Shown here: positions 1-8,318 of the stretch, one piece after another
How the letters are laid out: each line of letters starts with the position of its first letter
How positions within the stretch are numbered: position 1 is the stretch's first letter
Assembly: GCF_018618415.1 (NCBI RefSeq)
Contig: NZ_JACSMA010000003.1
Span: 62,001-126,000 of the forward strand
DNA length: 64,000 bases
Source of the DNA: Exiguobacterium sp. s146
Lineage (GTDB): Bacteria; Bacillota; Bacilli; Exiguobacteriales; Exiguobacteriaceae
Direction of reading: 5' to 3'
Program-made: the position numbers and the translations under genes
Notes under the pieces: model-generated
Databases searched by the model: none
What the model was told of the DNA's origin: nothing
Seen by the model: only the letters and a program-made list of their open reading frames with translations

Positions 1-1122
1 TTTCGCTTCAAACACCTCGACATCGTCACCGTGGCGCTCCCGTGCCTCGGCCTCGGTCATGCCGACATGGAACACTTCCGGGTCCGTGAACGTAATCCAC
101 GGCATCTTCGTGTAGTCGACCTTGTTCCATAGTCCGAACAAGGCGTTGGCCACGACCGCCTTGCCTTCCTCGCCGGCCGCATGCGTGAACGGTAATGTCT
201 TGATTGTATCGCCAATCGCAAAGATATGAGGTTGTGACGTGCGGTACGTCGACGTGACGTCGACAAATCCATCTTTGACGTGGACGTGAGCCCGGTCGAG
301 TCGAAGCGCATCGATTCTCGGTTTCCGTCCTGTCGCCACGAGCAGCTTGTCCGCCTCATACGTGACGGTCTCACCAGCGATGTCGCCGGTGACGTGAATG
401 CGTCCCGCGACTTCCGAGACTTGGCTGATGTTGATGCCGATTTTGAGGCGCATCGCCATCTCGAGCTGGGAACGGAGCAGCTTGCTGACCGATTCGTCTT
501 CTCGCGGCAAGAACGTGTCCTGAGCCTCGAGCACGGTCACTTGGGTACCGAGACGGGCGAACGACTGCGCGAGCTCGAGACCGATCGTTCCGGCCCCGAT
601 GACGATGATGCTCTCCGGCAGCGTCTCTTCTTCAAACACTTGCTCGTTCGTTAAGTATGGTACGGTGTCCAGGCCGTCAATCGGGGGAACGGTCGGTTGC
701 GATCCGGTCGCGATGACGAACTTCTTCCCAATCAACAAGTCGTCGCCGACTTTCAGTTCATATGGACTTTGGAACGAGGCCTCGCCGATATATACGTCGA
801 CCCCTAGTTTTTCAAAGCGCTCTGTGCCGTCGTGATCTTGAATGATGGCACGGGCACGATCGACCCGCGCCTTCGTCGTCTGATAATGAGCTGGCCCGTC
901 AAACTCGGCTCCGAGCACGCGGGCCGCTTGCATCATGCTGTTCGCTTCCTTCGAAGCTGCAATCAACGCCTTCGACGGGATACACCCGACGTGAAGACAG
1001 TCACCGCCAAGGTGTTTTTTCTTTTCAATCAAGGCGACTTTCGCGCCTAGATTTGCGGCACCGGCCGCGACCGTCATCCCGGCCGCACCTCCACCGATGA
1101 CAATCAACTGATAATCCTTCAT
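1..1122 (-). CDS. FAD-dependent pyridine nucleotide-disulfide oxidoreductase (3' end outside window)
   Basis: The frame stays open from an ATG at 1122 to the window edge, giving 374 codons without a stop, so the C-terminus is missing. Residues about 6-20 form the FAD dinucleotide-binding loop (IGGGAAGMTVAAG). They are followed by the redox pair GGDCLHVGCIPSKA, a CxxxxC disulfide as in lipoamide dehydrogenase and mercuric reductase. A second Rossmann motif (IVIGAGTIGLELAQ) binds NAD(P)H, and FAIGD closes the FAD domain. The gene starts inside the stop of the upstream DUF1499 gene (ATGA overlap), so the two are translationally coupled. The CLHVGC spacing resembles the mercuric reductase-like subgroup, but no mercury-binding N-terminal domain is present and the C-terminal Cys pair cannot be checked. 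Substrate unknown. Confidence 0.88.
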   Translation of the reverse strand, partial: MKDYQLIVIGGGAAGMTVAAGAANLGAKVALIEKKKHLGGDCLHVGCIPSKALIAASKEANSMMQAARVLGAEFDGPAHYQTTKARVDRARAIIQDHDGTERFEKLGVDVYIGEASFQSPYELKVGDDLLIGKKFVIATGSQPTVPPIDGLDTVPYLTNEQVFEEETLPESIIVIGAGTIGLELAQSFARLGTQVTVLEAQDTFLPREDESVSKLLRSQLEMAMRLKIGINISQVSEVAGRIHVTGDIAGETVTYEADKLLVATGRKPRIDALRLDRAHVHVKDGFVDVTSTYRTSQPHIFAIGDTIKTLPFTHAAGEEGKAVVANALFGLWNKVDYTKMPWITFTDPEVFHVGMTEAEARERHGDDVEVFEAK

Positions 1123-1484
1123 CTCATCAACCTCCGATATCGTTCACTTACGTCTTGCATCCGTTTCCGGTTCACGCCAAAGTCAGAATGACCGAGTCGT
1201 GACGCCGAACGGAAATGAACGTGTCTCGTCTCATCGTCAAATCGAAATTCGACGTCATCTTTGAATCGCATCAGTTTCGTCGTGACGACGTAATGGAGCG
1301 TGTCTTCCGTCTCTTCGACGAGCTCGGTCCGAGGCAGTTGTCCCATGACCATTTTGATGGTCTCGATGCTGTGGGCACGATCCCGTCCATACGGAAGCGG
1401 GTTCATGCGCAACGCCTCAATGGATGTTTCGGTCGAAACGGCGTTCGGACTGCCTGATAACGGCTTCAATGATTTCGTTGCCAT
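1119..1484 (-). CDS. DUF1499 family protein
   Basis: A 121-residue soluble protein whose pattern (NPLPYGRDRAHSIETI near residue 28, then TLHYVVTTKLMRFKDDVEFRFDD) matches the DUF1499 family. That family has no established biochemical role. The start has a strong GGGAGG site. The stop codon overlaps the start of the disulfide oxidoreductase gene, so both are probably made together. The ribosome binding site lies in one arm of a perfect 9-base inverted repeat that could hide it or terminate transcription (see the hairpin at 1489-1540). The two-component pair lies immediately upstream on the same strand, so all four genes may share a transcript. Confidence 0.75.
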   Translation of the reverse strand: MATKSLKPLSGSPNAVSTETSIEALRMNPLPYGRDRAHSIETIKMVMGQLPRTELVEETEDTLHYVVTTKLMRFKDDVEFRFDDETRHVHFRSASRLGHSDFGVNRKRMQDVSERYRRLMR

Positions 1485-1488
1485 AAAA

Positions 1489-1540
1489 AAACCTCCCTCA
1501 TTCTACATACAATTACATGTATCCTGAATTCGGGAGGTTT
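1489..1540 (-). promoter_or_regulatory. Inverted repeat covering the DUF1499 ribosome binding site
   Basis: On the minus strand AAACCTCCC (1540-1532) can pair with GGGAGGTTT (1497-1489). The second arm contains the Shine-Dalgarno of the DUF1499 gene and is followed by more T residues and then the ATG. The 34-base loop can form a small internal ATACA/TGTAT hairpin. It could be a terminator for the kinase transcript, a translational gate, or both. Confidence 0.5.
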
Positions 1541-1547
1541 AACCCTT

Positions 1548-2927
1548 TTAATGTAGTTCACTCGGGTCGAGTGGCAAGAGAACGGTCACCGTTGTCCCGT
1601 GACCGACCTCGCTCTCGATGACGAGTTTGCCTTCATGCGCCTCAATCAACTCTTTGGCGATGGCCAGACCGAGACCGCTGCTGCCTTTCGTCACTTGTGC
1701 CTGATAAAACATTTCCGTGATGCGTTGCAAGTGGTCACGCGAGATACCCGGCCCTTCATCGATGATGGAAATGAACGCGACACGCTCCGATTGCACGAAC
1801 CGTACCGTCAATGTTCCACCTTCGGGCGAGAAACGGATGGCGTTCTCGAGCAAGTTTAAAAACACTTGCTTCAGCCGGTTCTCATCGAACAGTCCGATCG
1901 ACTTTTGTGGGTATCGTTCGATGAGCGTGATCTGTTTGTCTTCAAGTGACTGTTTCAATTGAATCGTCACTTTCCTTAGCAGCGACACGAGATCGAGTTC
2001 TTGGCGGTACAAGACGAGCCGGCTCTCTTCGATTTTCGTGTAATCGAGCAACTGCTCGACGAGGCCGATCATCCGCTCCGTCTCCGAATGGATGATGCTC
2101 AACCCAAGTTCGGTCTCGTCCGACACTTTCTCGTCGCCGCCCCGAATCGTCTCGGTCCACCCTTTGATGGACGTGAGCGGTGTCCGCAGTTCGTGCGACA
2201 CGTTGGATAAAAACTCGTTTCGCGTCGACTGGTGCTGTTGCACTTTCGCGCCTAAATACGTCAGCGTCCGGGCCAGTGCCCCGAGCTCGTGTTTTTCGTT
2301 TGAATACACTTCGACGTCGAAATCGCCTTGTGCCATCTCATCGGCCGTCTCGATGATGTCACGGATCGGTCGCACGAAGCGGTCCGCGATTCGAATGACG
2401 GCATAGAGGGCGATCAACCAAATCAAGACGCCAATCATGACGACGGCCATCCAAATCTCACGAATCAACGTATCCAGGTCGGCGAGCGGTCGCGTGAAGC
2501 TGATGGCGAACTCACTCGTCTCTTCTGTGATAATTGGACTCGTCACCGATAAGTAATGATTGCCGTCGGCATCGTAGTCTTGGACGACGGATTCGCCGCG
2601 GGCGAGATCTTGCAACTGTTCGGGCGAGAAGGCCGCCTGTTGGGCCCGCTGTCCCGTCGTCTTGATGATTTGACCGGTCCGGTCGACAATCGTCAAATCG
2701 GTACCGGGATAGCCGAACGTTCGAACGAGCACCGAGAACGCGCTCGGTGTCTCAAAGCCGACTTGGGCCTGTGGATAGAGATAGGCGCTCGTCGTCGCAT
2801 GGCTAAGTAAGGCCTCTGATTCATATTCATAGTAATAGCGGTACGTCCCGTAAGATAAGACGCTCACGAGTAAGACGAGCACGAGCGTCATGACGAGCAT
2901 AATCCGAATGACGAGCTGTTGCTTCAT
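1548..2927 (-). CDS. Sensor histidine kinase (HAMP-HisKA-HATPase)
   Basis: This 459-residue membrane kinase has TM1 at about 7-29, an extracytoplasmic sensor of about 130 residues, and TM2 at about 159-180. A HAMP linker follows, then HisKA with the phospho-acceptor in VSHELRTPL (His245), then HATPase_c with N-box (LLENAIRFSP), G1 (DEGPGIS) and G2 (GLGLAIAKEL). It starts by ATGA overlap with the stop of the response regulator, so the two form a coupled operon. The layout resembles PhoR/ResE-type kinases, but the signal cannot be told from sequence. It presumably phosphorylates the regulator encoded just upstream. Confidence 0.93.
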   Translation of the reverse strand: MKQQLVIRIMLVMTLVLVLLVSVLSYGTYRYYYEYESEALLSHATTSAYLYPQAQVGFETPSAFSVLVRTFGYPGTDLTIVDRTGQIIKTTGQRAQQAAFSPEQLQDLARGESVVQDYDADGNHYLSVTSPIITEETSEFAISFTRPLADLDTLIREIWMAVVMIGVLIWLIALYAVIRIADRFVRPIRDIIETADEMAQGDFDVEVYSNEKHELGALARTLTYLGAKVQQHQSTRNEFLSNVSHELRTPLTSIKGWTETIRGGDEKVSDETELGLSIIHSETERMIGLVEQLLDYTKIEESRLVLYRQELDLVSLLRKVTIQLKQSLEDKQITLIERYPQKSIGLFDENRLKQVFLNLLENAIRFSPEGGTLTVRFVQSERVAFISIIDEGPGISRDHLQRITEMFYQAQVTKGSSGLGLAIAKELIEAHEGKLVIESEVGHGTTVTVLLPLDPSELH

Positions 2928-3616
2928 CCGTCATGTCTCCGCCACTTGTATCCGTGCCCCCACAGCGTCTCGATATAGGCCGGGTGGCTCGGGTCGTCTT
3001 CAATCTTTTGACGGAGACGACGAATGTTGACGTCGACCGTCTTTCGGTCGCCAAAGTAATTGATGCCCCAGACGGCGTCCAACAGCGCGTCACGTGACAG
3101 CACGACTTCCTCGTTTTGGACGAGGTGACAAATCAAATCGTACTCGGTCGGGGTCAAATCGATGGACTGCCCATACTTCGTCACTTGCTTCGCGGCCAAA
3201 TCGATGGCGAACGGTCCTGACTTCAACCGTTTCTTCTCTTTCCGTTTCACTTTCTCGACGCGGCGCAGGAGTGCTTGAATTCGCGCGACGAGCTCACCTG
3301 GGCTGAACGGTTTGGCGATGTAATCATCTGCCCCTCTGCCGAGTCCTTCAATCTTATCTTCTTCGAGCGTACGCGCCGTCAGCATGATGATGCCGACGTT
3401 CTCATCTAAGTCACGGATGGCGGCGCATGCCTCGAATCCATCCATCTCAGGCATCATCACGTCGAGCAACACGACATCGAACGGTTCACGGTCGAACGCT
3501 GTGACCGCCTCACGTCCGTTCGTCGCCTCAAAGACATCAAATCCGGCCCGCTTTAAATTAACGATGATAAAGCTGCGAATCGCATGCTCATCTTCGGCTA
3601 CTAATATTCGATTCAT
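2924..3616 (-). CDS. OmpR/PhoB-family response regulator
   Basis: A 230-residue regulator. The receiver domain carries the acidic pocket E8-D9, phospho-acceptor Asp52 in LLDVMMPEMDG, Thr80 and Lys102 (AKPFSPGE). A winged-helix DNA-binding domain follows (LTPTEYDLICHLVQN, then VDVNIRRLRQKI), ending GHGYKW as usual for the OmpR class. The ATG at 3616 is preferred over an upstream in-frame start because AGAGGTGG lies at proper spacing before it. It overlaps the histidine kinase start by four bases. The pair faces away from the HAD gene at 3742. A TATAAT-like box at 3648-3653 could be its -10, but I see no convincing -35. Confidence 0.93.
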   Translation of the reverse strand: MNRILVAEDEHAIRSFIIVNLKRAGFDVFEATNGREAVTAFDREPFDVVLLDVMMPEMDGFEACAAIRDLDENVGIIMLTARTLEEDKIEGLGRGADDYIAKPFSPGELVARIQALLRRVEKVKRKEKKRLKSGPFAIDLAAKQVTKYGQSIDLTPTEYDLICHLVQNEEVVLSRDALLDAVWGINYFGDRKTVDVNIRRLRQKIEDDPSHPAYIETLWGHGYKWRRHDG

Positions 3617-3741
3617 ATATCCACCTCTTCTGATGTTCACTACTCTACATTATAGTTACGTTTTTGCGACAAGGTTGTCAATTGACCTCAAATCGTATTA
3701 GGATGGAGTCATTAGATTCTGAAGGAGGACTCCTTACCATT

Positions 3742-4563
3742 ATGAGTTATAAGATGATTGTTTTAGATATGGACGATACGCTCCTCACGAGCGACCATAC
3801 GATTTCCGCCAAAACGAAAGCGGCCTTGTTGGATGTACAAGAACGCGGACATAAGGTCGTGCTCGCGAGCGGTCGCCCGACATATGCGATGTGGGATGCC
3901 GCACGTGAACTCGAGCTCGCCAAATACGGTAGCTATATTCTCTCATTCAATGGTGCCTCAATCATCAATTGTGAGACGAATGAAGAAATCTTCTCAAGTA
4001 CGTTGCTTCCGGAAACGGTCGCCCATCTCCATGATATCAGTGTCCGGGAAGAAATCGCGATTCATACGTACATCGGTAACGAAATCGTAACCGATCAACC
4101 GAACCCGTATACCGATATCGAAGGGGAATTGACGGGCATGCCGGTCATCCATGTCCCTGACTTCAAAGAAGCGGTCACGACGCCGGTCGTCAAGTGTCTC
4201 ATGCTCGGGGACGGCGACACGCTCGCTCCAATCGAAACGAAATTGCAAGTCGAACTCGAAGGGAAACTCGCGGTCGCACGGTCGAAGCCGTTTTTCCTCG
4301 AGTTCACAGAAGCGGGTGTGACGAAAGGGACGAGCCTTGCCTTCCTCGCCGACCACGTCGGAATCGAACAGGCCCACGTCATCGCTTGTGGTGACGGGAA
4401 CAATGATTTGACGATGATTGAATGGGCCGGCCTCGGTGTCGCCATGGGCAATGCCAACACGACGGTCAAAGGCAAAGCCGACTTCATCACGAAATCAAAC
4501 AATGAAGACGGCATCGCCCACGTGATTGAAACATTCATGGGAACGGTTCTCGTCGATAAGTGA
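3742..4563 (+). CDS. Cof-type HAD-IIB family hydrolase
   Basis: A 273-residue soluble phosphatase of the haloacid dehalogenase superfamily, IIB cap subclass, at the usual length. Motif I is DMDDTLL (Asp9 nucleophile, Asp11 acid/base), motif II is VLASGRP, and motif IV is ACGDGNNDLTMIEWAG with the Mg-binding aspartates. The family acts on phosphosugars and other small phosphate esters; the substrate here is not predictable. The ATG at 3742 was chosen because the DxDDT strand begins there. Its GGAGG lies 13 bases upstream inside a small AAGGA/TCCTT hairpin, which would shorten the effective spacing. The esterase gene at 4595 follows after 31 bases. Confidence 0.9.
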   Translation: MSYKMIVLDMDDTLLTSDHTISAKTKAALLDVQERGHKVVLASGRPTYAMWDAARELELAKYGSYILSFNGASIINCETNEEIFSSTLLPETVAHLHDISVREEIAIHTYIGNEIVTDQPNPYTDIEGELTGMPVIHVPDFKEAVTTPVVKCLMLGDGDTLAPIETKLQVELEGKLAVARSKPFFLEFTEAGVTKGTSLAFLADHVGIEQAHVIACGDGNNDLTMIEWAGLGVAMGNANTTVKGKADFITKSNNEDGIAHVIETFMGTVLVDK

Positions 4564-4594
4564 ACAAACTGGATTGAACCAAGGAGGAATTACG

Positions 4595-5584
4595 ATGAAT
4601 AAAGGATTGAAACGAGCAGGACTTGGACTGGTCGGTACGGCTGTCGCCGGTGCCGCCTATGTATTTTTGTCCCCGAAACCGACCTCACGTCTCGTTAAGA
4701 CCTCATTTGCCGGCGGGAACGAAGTCGCCATCAAAGGATTTGAGGAAGTCGTTCAAAAAACGTCGGTCCGGAAAGATATCGATTACCATTCGGCTTATGA
4801 GAACGGGACGTTCGACTTGATTCGCTATGAAGGCGACAAACAAATCGTTCCGACCATCTTTTGGGTGCACGGCGGTTCGTTCGTCGGTGGTGACAAAGCC
4901 GACGTCTTCAAATATGCGACCTCGATTGCGAGCAACGGCTATAACGTCGTCAGCGTCAACTACGCCCTCGCCCCAGACGTCACGTATCCCGTCCCGCTCC
5001 AGCAGCTTGAAGAAGCCTACACGTATATCGCGGAAAACAATGATCGTTTCCGACTCGACCTCGACCGTGTCTTTTTTGCGGGTGATTCGAACGGTGCCCA
5101 ACTCGTCGCTCAGTTCGTCGGGATTCAATTGAACGACGACTATGCGCCATCGGCCGAAGTGAATCAAGTCGTACCGAAACCGTCCATCCTCGGCACGATT
5201 CTCATGTCGGGTCCTTATGACTTGAAACGAAGCATCATCGAGTCATCGAAGGCGGTCAGTCGCTTCTTGTTCAAACGAATCGGTTGGGCTTACTTCGGAA
5301 CGTACAACTGGGAGGACTTGCCGGTCGTCGCGGAAGCGTCGCCGCTCGTGAACATCCCGGCCACGTTCGTGCCGACGTTCATCACCGATGGCAACACCGG
5401 TTCGTTCGAGACGCAAGCGAAAGAGTTCGCGACGATCCTCGCTGGTCGAGCGGACGTCACAAGCGTCTTTTATGACCGAAACGAGCACACACTCGGCCAC
5501 GACTACCATTTTGAAATGGATAAACCGGCAGCCAGTGCAACGTATCGCCGTCTCATCGCATTCTTGCGTGAAACGACGCGCTAA
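4595..5584 (+). CDS. Membrane-anchored alpha/beta hydrolase (esterase, HSL-like)
   Basis: This 329-residue protein has an N-terminal hydrophobic segment (about residues 6-26) that is likely a signal anchor, then an alpha/beta hydrolase fold. The oxyanion motif HGGSFVGGD and nucleophile motif GDSNGAQ (Ser in GxSxG) are typical of the hormone-sensitive lipase/acetyl-esterase group. A candidate catalytic Asp lies in FITDGNTG and the His in GHDYHF. The start has AAGGAGG seven bases away. It probably sits outside or at the membrane and cleaves small esters. It is likely co-transcribed with the HAD gene 31 bases upstream and ends at a strong bidirectional terminator. Confidence 0.85.
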   Translation: MNKGLKRAGLGLVGTAVAGAAYVFLSPKPTSRLVKTSFAGGNEVAIKGFEEVVQKTSVRKDIDYHSAYENGTFDLIRYEGDKQIVPTIFWVHGGSFVGGDKADVFKYATSIASNGYNVVSVNYALAPDVTYPVPLQQLEEAYTYIAENNDRFRLDLDRVFFAGDSNGAQLVAQFVGIQLNDDYAPSAEVNQVVPKPSILGTILMSGPYDLKRSIIESSKAVSRFLFKRIGWAYFGTYNWEDLPVVAEASPLVNIPATFVPTFITDGNTGSFETQAKEFATILAGRADVTSVFYDRNEHTLGHDYHFEMDKPAASATYRRLIAFLRETTR

Positions 5585-5585
5585 C

Positions 5586-5623
5586 AAATAATCCCCGCCC
5601 ATCATAGGGCGGGGATTATTTTT
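5586..5623. terminator. Bidirectional terminator
   Basis: A long stem (AATAATCCCCGCCC with its complement, loop ATCATA) is flanked by A-rich and T-rich runs, so it can serve the esterase (plus) and the phenylalanine hydroxylase (minus). Confidence 0.9.
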
Positions 5624-5624
5624 G

Positions 5625-7187
5625 TCAGTTGAGCAAGCGAAGAGCGCGGCCGATCAACTCATGCCGTGACGGCGACGTCTCACGTAACGCGTGCAACCGT
5701 TCCGTCAGCGCCTGTCGAAGCGCATCGGACCCGACGAGTTCCAAGCATTCGATGTGGAGCAGCCAGGCGTCGGGATGATTCGCAAGAATCGTTGGTACGA
5801 GACCATCAATCGATTCCCCTTGCTCCCGCATATTGCGGACCTGATTGAACATCGGGTCATCGTTCGTCCATACACGAGCGTCACGTTCGATGTGTACCGG
5901 CTTTTCAATCATCACAAGCTCTTCTACCTCGGTACCCGGGAAAATCGACGGGAGGGTGTCTTGTCTCACTTCGAGTGTCTCCAATGTGATTTGTCGGTCT
6001 TCAATCGTGACGACGACGTCTTCGAGATGCAACGCCTCTGTCGTCTCCTTGACGAGTTGACCGTCCAATCGAATGCCCGCTGTCGCCAACGCGTCTTGAA
6101 GCGGTCCATCGAGCACGAGCAGGCCGTGATTGTGCAAGTTCGTCAATTGACCGTGATTGACGTTCACACAGTCGTCCCATTGGACGAGGGCATGCGCCCC
6201 GGAGCGTGTCACGTGACGAATCACACCGACGCGGTCCGTCCCGTCCTCCAGGCGGACGGTCGATTGACTGCCTGACGCGAGCGCCTTGTCGAGCGAGGCG
6301 ACCCCGCCCTGGTTGACCGCCATCCGTGCCTCGAGTTCGTCGAGCGCGTCCTTTAACGCCTCAAAGTCTGGGATGACGAACAACTCGCGTTGCATATTCG
6401 TCACGTCTTGTTTCGTCTCTAGGGCGTGCTCCAAATTGAACGGATGTTTCGTGACAGCGTCTGTCAAACAGTGACGGCTCTCTCCAACCGAGGAAAGCAG
6501 CCCCGCCCCGTAGATGAGCGGATTGTCCACGTCACCGATGAGGCCGAACTCGACCGTCCACCAAAAGATGCGGGCGACTTGTTGGGCTTCCGAGAAGCCG
6601 GTCACTTTTGCTTTGGCCGCATGGACCGCCGCTTCCGCCGCCGCGATGTCCTCGTCCGTCGAGTTCGCGTTTTCTTTGACGACGGTCAAGCGTTTCAAGG
6701 CGGCGAACGAGGCATGCTCTTCCCGATTCATGAACGCCCTCGCCCCGAGTTGGCCGAACCTCTTCACAATCTGTGAAAATTCAGGATCCATCAACATCGG
6801 CGCATGACCGGCCGCCTCATGGATGATATCCGGCGCCGGACTGTACAAGATATTCTCGACTTTTCGGATATCGGTCGCGACCGGTAACATCCCGTTCCCT
6901 TGGAAGTCAAAAAACGCGACGCCTGGAATGAGCCCATCGACCGCAACCGTCGACCAACCGGCCGACCGCATCTCTTCGGTCATCTGTTCGACGTTCGGGA
7001 GACGCTCCGGTCCCATCCCTGTCTTCTTCAACCCTTCGATGTAAAACGGATGGGCCTTCCCTTCGAGCGTATGCAAATTCAGTCGCAGGACGAAGCGCCA
7101 GACAGCATGATCGGTCGGCGTGTACTCGTCGTAGAACTGTGGCGAAATATGTGGGGCCAAATGGCGTGGGATGATTTGTGTGAGCAT
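5625..7187 (-). CDS. phhA: Phenylalanine 4-monooxygenase with long C-terminal extension
   Basis: Predicted to hydroxylate phenylalanine to tyrosine with O2, Fe(II) and tetrahydropterin. The aromatic amino acid hydroxylase core occupies roughly residues 1-290; the iron ligands appear as His123 and His128 in IIHEAAGH and Glu213 in WWTVEFGLIGD. There is no N-terminal ACT domain. A charged insert at about 165-200 and an extra C-terminal part of about 220 residues of unassigned function make it twice as long as the Pseudomonas enzyme; similar long forms are known from Bacillus cereus relatives (from memory). The ATG at 7187 has AAAGGAGG. A T-box leader lies directly upstream, and its specifier suggests control by uncharged tRNA-Tyr, fitting an enzyme that makes tyrosine. 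Confidence 0.92.
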   Translation of the reverse strand: MLTQIIPRHLAPHISPQFYDEYTPTDHAVWRFVLRLNLHTLEGKAHPFYIEGLKKTGMGPERLPNVEQMTEEMRSAGWSTVAVDGLIPGVAFFDFQGNGMLPVATDIRKVENILYSPAPDIIHEAAGHAPMLMDPEFSQIVKRFGQLGARAFMNREEHASFAALKRLTVVKENANSTDEDIAAAEAAVHAAKAKVTGFSEAQQVARIFWWTVEFGLIGDVDNPLIYGAGLLSSVGESRHCLTDAVTKHPFNLEHALETKQDVTNMQRELFVIPDFEALKDALDELEARMAVNQGGVASLDKALASGSQSTVRLEDGTDRVGVIRHVTRSGAHALVQWDDCVNVNHGQLTNLHNHGLLVLDGPLQDALATAGIRLDGQLVKETTEALHLEDVVVTIEDRQITLETLEVRQDTLPSIFPGTEVEELVMIEKPVHIERDARVWTNDDPMFNQVRNMREQGESIDGLVPTILANHPDAWLLHIECLELVGSDALRQALTERLHALRETSPSRHELIGRALRLLN

Positions 7188-7217
7188 GATGATTTCCTCC
7201 TTTAGTTGACTGAACGT

Positions 7218-7440
7218 AAAAAAAGTCCCTATCGATTGACTCGATAGGGACGACGATGCCGCGGTACCACCCTGATTACTAGACGAACGTCTAGTCACTC
7301 TACTCCGATAACGGGGGACCGCTCACATGTGAGAGCTCGCGAACTGTAATTCGATCCATCCTATGGGCGTGTTCGCAGCACCACACGCTCTCTGGGCCAG
7401 GGAAGATGTCTCTACTTCGGTTCGGTCATTGCTTTTATAC
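7218..7440 (-). promoter_or_regulatory. T-box riboswitch, probable tyrosine specificity
   Basis: On the minus strand the hallmark AGGGTGGTACCGCG lies at 7273-7260. It is followed by a terminator (GTCCCTATCGA paired with its complement, 7225-7251, then seven T). Stem I shows an AGTAGAGAC stretch, AGAGAG bulge region, a GGTGCTGCGAA distal loop, and GAATTACAG followed by GTTCG, which can pair with CGAAC at the base. The triplet just before the closing A is TAC (7348-7346), a tyrosine codon. The antiterminator bulge UGGU would pair with a discriminator A, as in tRNA-Tyr. Uncharged tRNA-Tyr should favour antitermination. Confidence 0.9.
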
Positions 7441-7533
7441 TGTTATACAGTTATGCTTCTATGCACATTCGCTTTTAAGCGCTAAAGCATCTTGTTGCTA
7501 GTAACAATAACAGACGATTCAGACGCCGTCAAC

Positions 7534-7561
7534 AAAAAAACAGTCCGCATCTGCGAACTGT
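7534..7561 (-). terminator. Terminator after ung
   Basis: The minus strand reads ACAGTTCGCA-GA-TGCGGACTGT followed by seven T, starting at the ung stop codon. It isolates ung from the T-box transcript. Confidence 0.85.
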
Positions 7562-8238
7562 CATAAACACCAATCGATTTCAGGCTGTCCCCACTCGCTC
7601 AACTTCGCGTTCACTTGCGAGAACGGCTTCGATCCGAAAAACCCGCGATGTGATGAGAGTGGACTCGGATGGACCGACGTCAAGACGGCGTGTTGCGGAC
7701 CAATCCATTTCTGTTTCTTTTTCGCATCGTTGCCCCATAGGATGAACACGAGCGGCTCTTCCCGTTGCCCGAGTCGCTCGATGATGGAGTCGGTGAATTG
7801 TTCCCATCCCTGTCCCCGATGCGAGCCGGCTTTGCCCGCTTCGACCGTGAGCGCCGTGTTGAGGAGCAGCACGCCTTGGCGGGCCCACTTCTCTAAATTG
7901 CCGGTCTTCGGCACGTCACACCCGATATCGTCATGCAATTCTTGAAAGATATTGCGTAGTGACGGCGGGAAGCGGACACCGTCTTGGACCGAGAAGCTGA
8001 GCCCGTGCGCTTGGTTCGGCCCATGGTATGGATCTTGTCCGAGAATGACGCATTTGACGTCCTTGAACTTCGTATAGACGAACGCATTCCAAATGTCTTC
8101 GCGGGCCGGATACACGGTCGAGGTCGCGTACGCCTCATCGACGAACGCTTTCAAGTCGGTAAAATAAGGCTCGGCCATCTCGGCTGCAATGATGTCGCTC
8201 CAATCGCCGAGCAGGCGATTGGATAACTGTTCTCCCAT
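7561..8238 (-). CDS. ung: Uracil-DNA glycosylase (family 1)
   Basis: A 225-residue base-excision repair enzyme that removes uracil from DNA. It has the water-activating motif GQDPYHGPNQAHG (catalytic Asp69), the central strand LLLNTALTVEAG, and the DNA-intercalation loop HPSPLSSHRGF near the C-terminus. Its length is normal for the family. The ATG at 8238 follows GGGGAGAGG, so the upstream in-frame start was not used. It is flanked by its own terminator and by the azoreductase terminator upstream, so it appears monocistronic. Confidence 0.97.
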   Translation of the reverse strand: MGEQLSNRLLGDWSDIIAAEMAEPYFTDLKAFVDEAYATSTVYPAREDIWNAFVYTKFKDVKCVILGQDPYHGPNQAHGLSFSVQDGVRFPPSLRNIFQELHDDIGCDVPKTGNLEKWARQGVLLLNTALTVEAGKAGSHRGQGWEQFTDSIIERLGQREEPLVFILWGNDAKKKQKWIGPQHAVLTSVHPSPLSSHRGFFGSKPFSQVNAKLSEWGQPEIDWCL

Positions 8239-8284
8239 AATCCTCTCCCCTTTCCGTCTTATCATACCCGAATCGACGGCACAC

Positions 8285-8313
8285 AAAAAGACGAGCCCGC
8301 TTGGACTCGTCTT
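8285..8313 (-). terminator. Terminator after azoreductase
   Basis: AAGACGAGTCC and GGGCTCGTCTT form a stem on the minus strand followed by T residues. It ends the azoreductase transcript before ung. Confidence 0.85.
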
Positions 8314-8318
8314 AAAGA

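Noticed and set aside
7471..7488. Extended palindrome GCTTTTAAGCGCTAAAGC as an operator
   Set aside because: Only the outer five bases of each arm pair; the centre is not symmetric.
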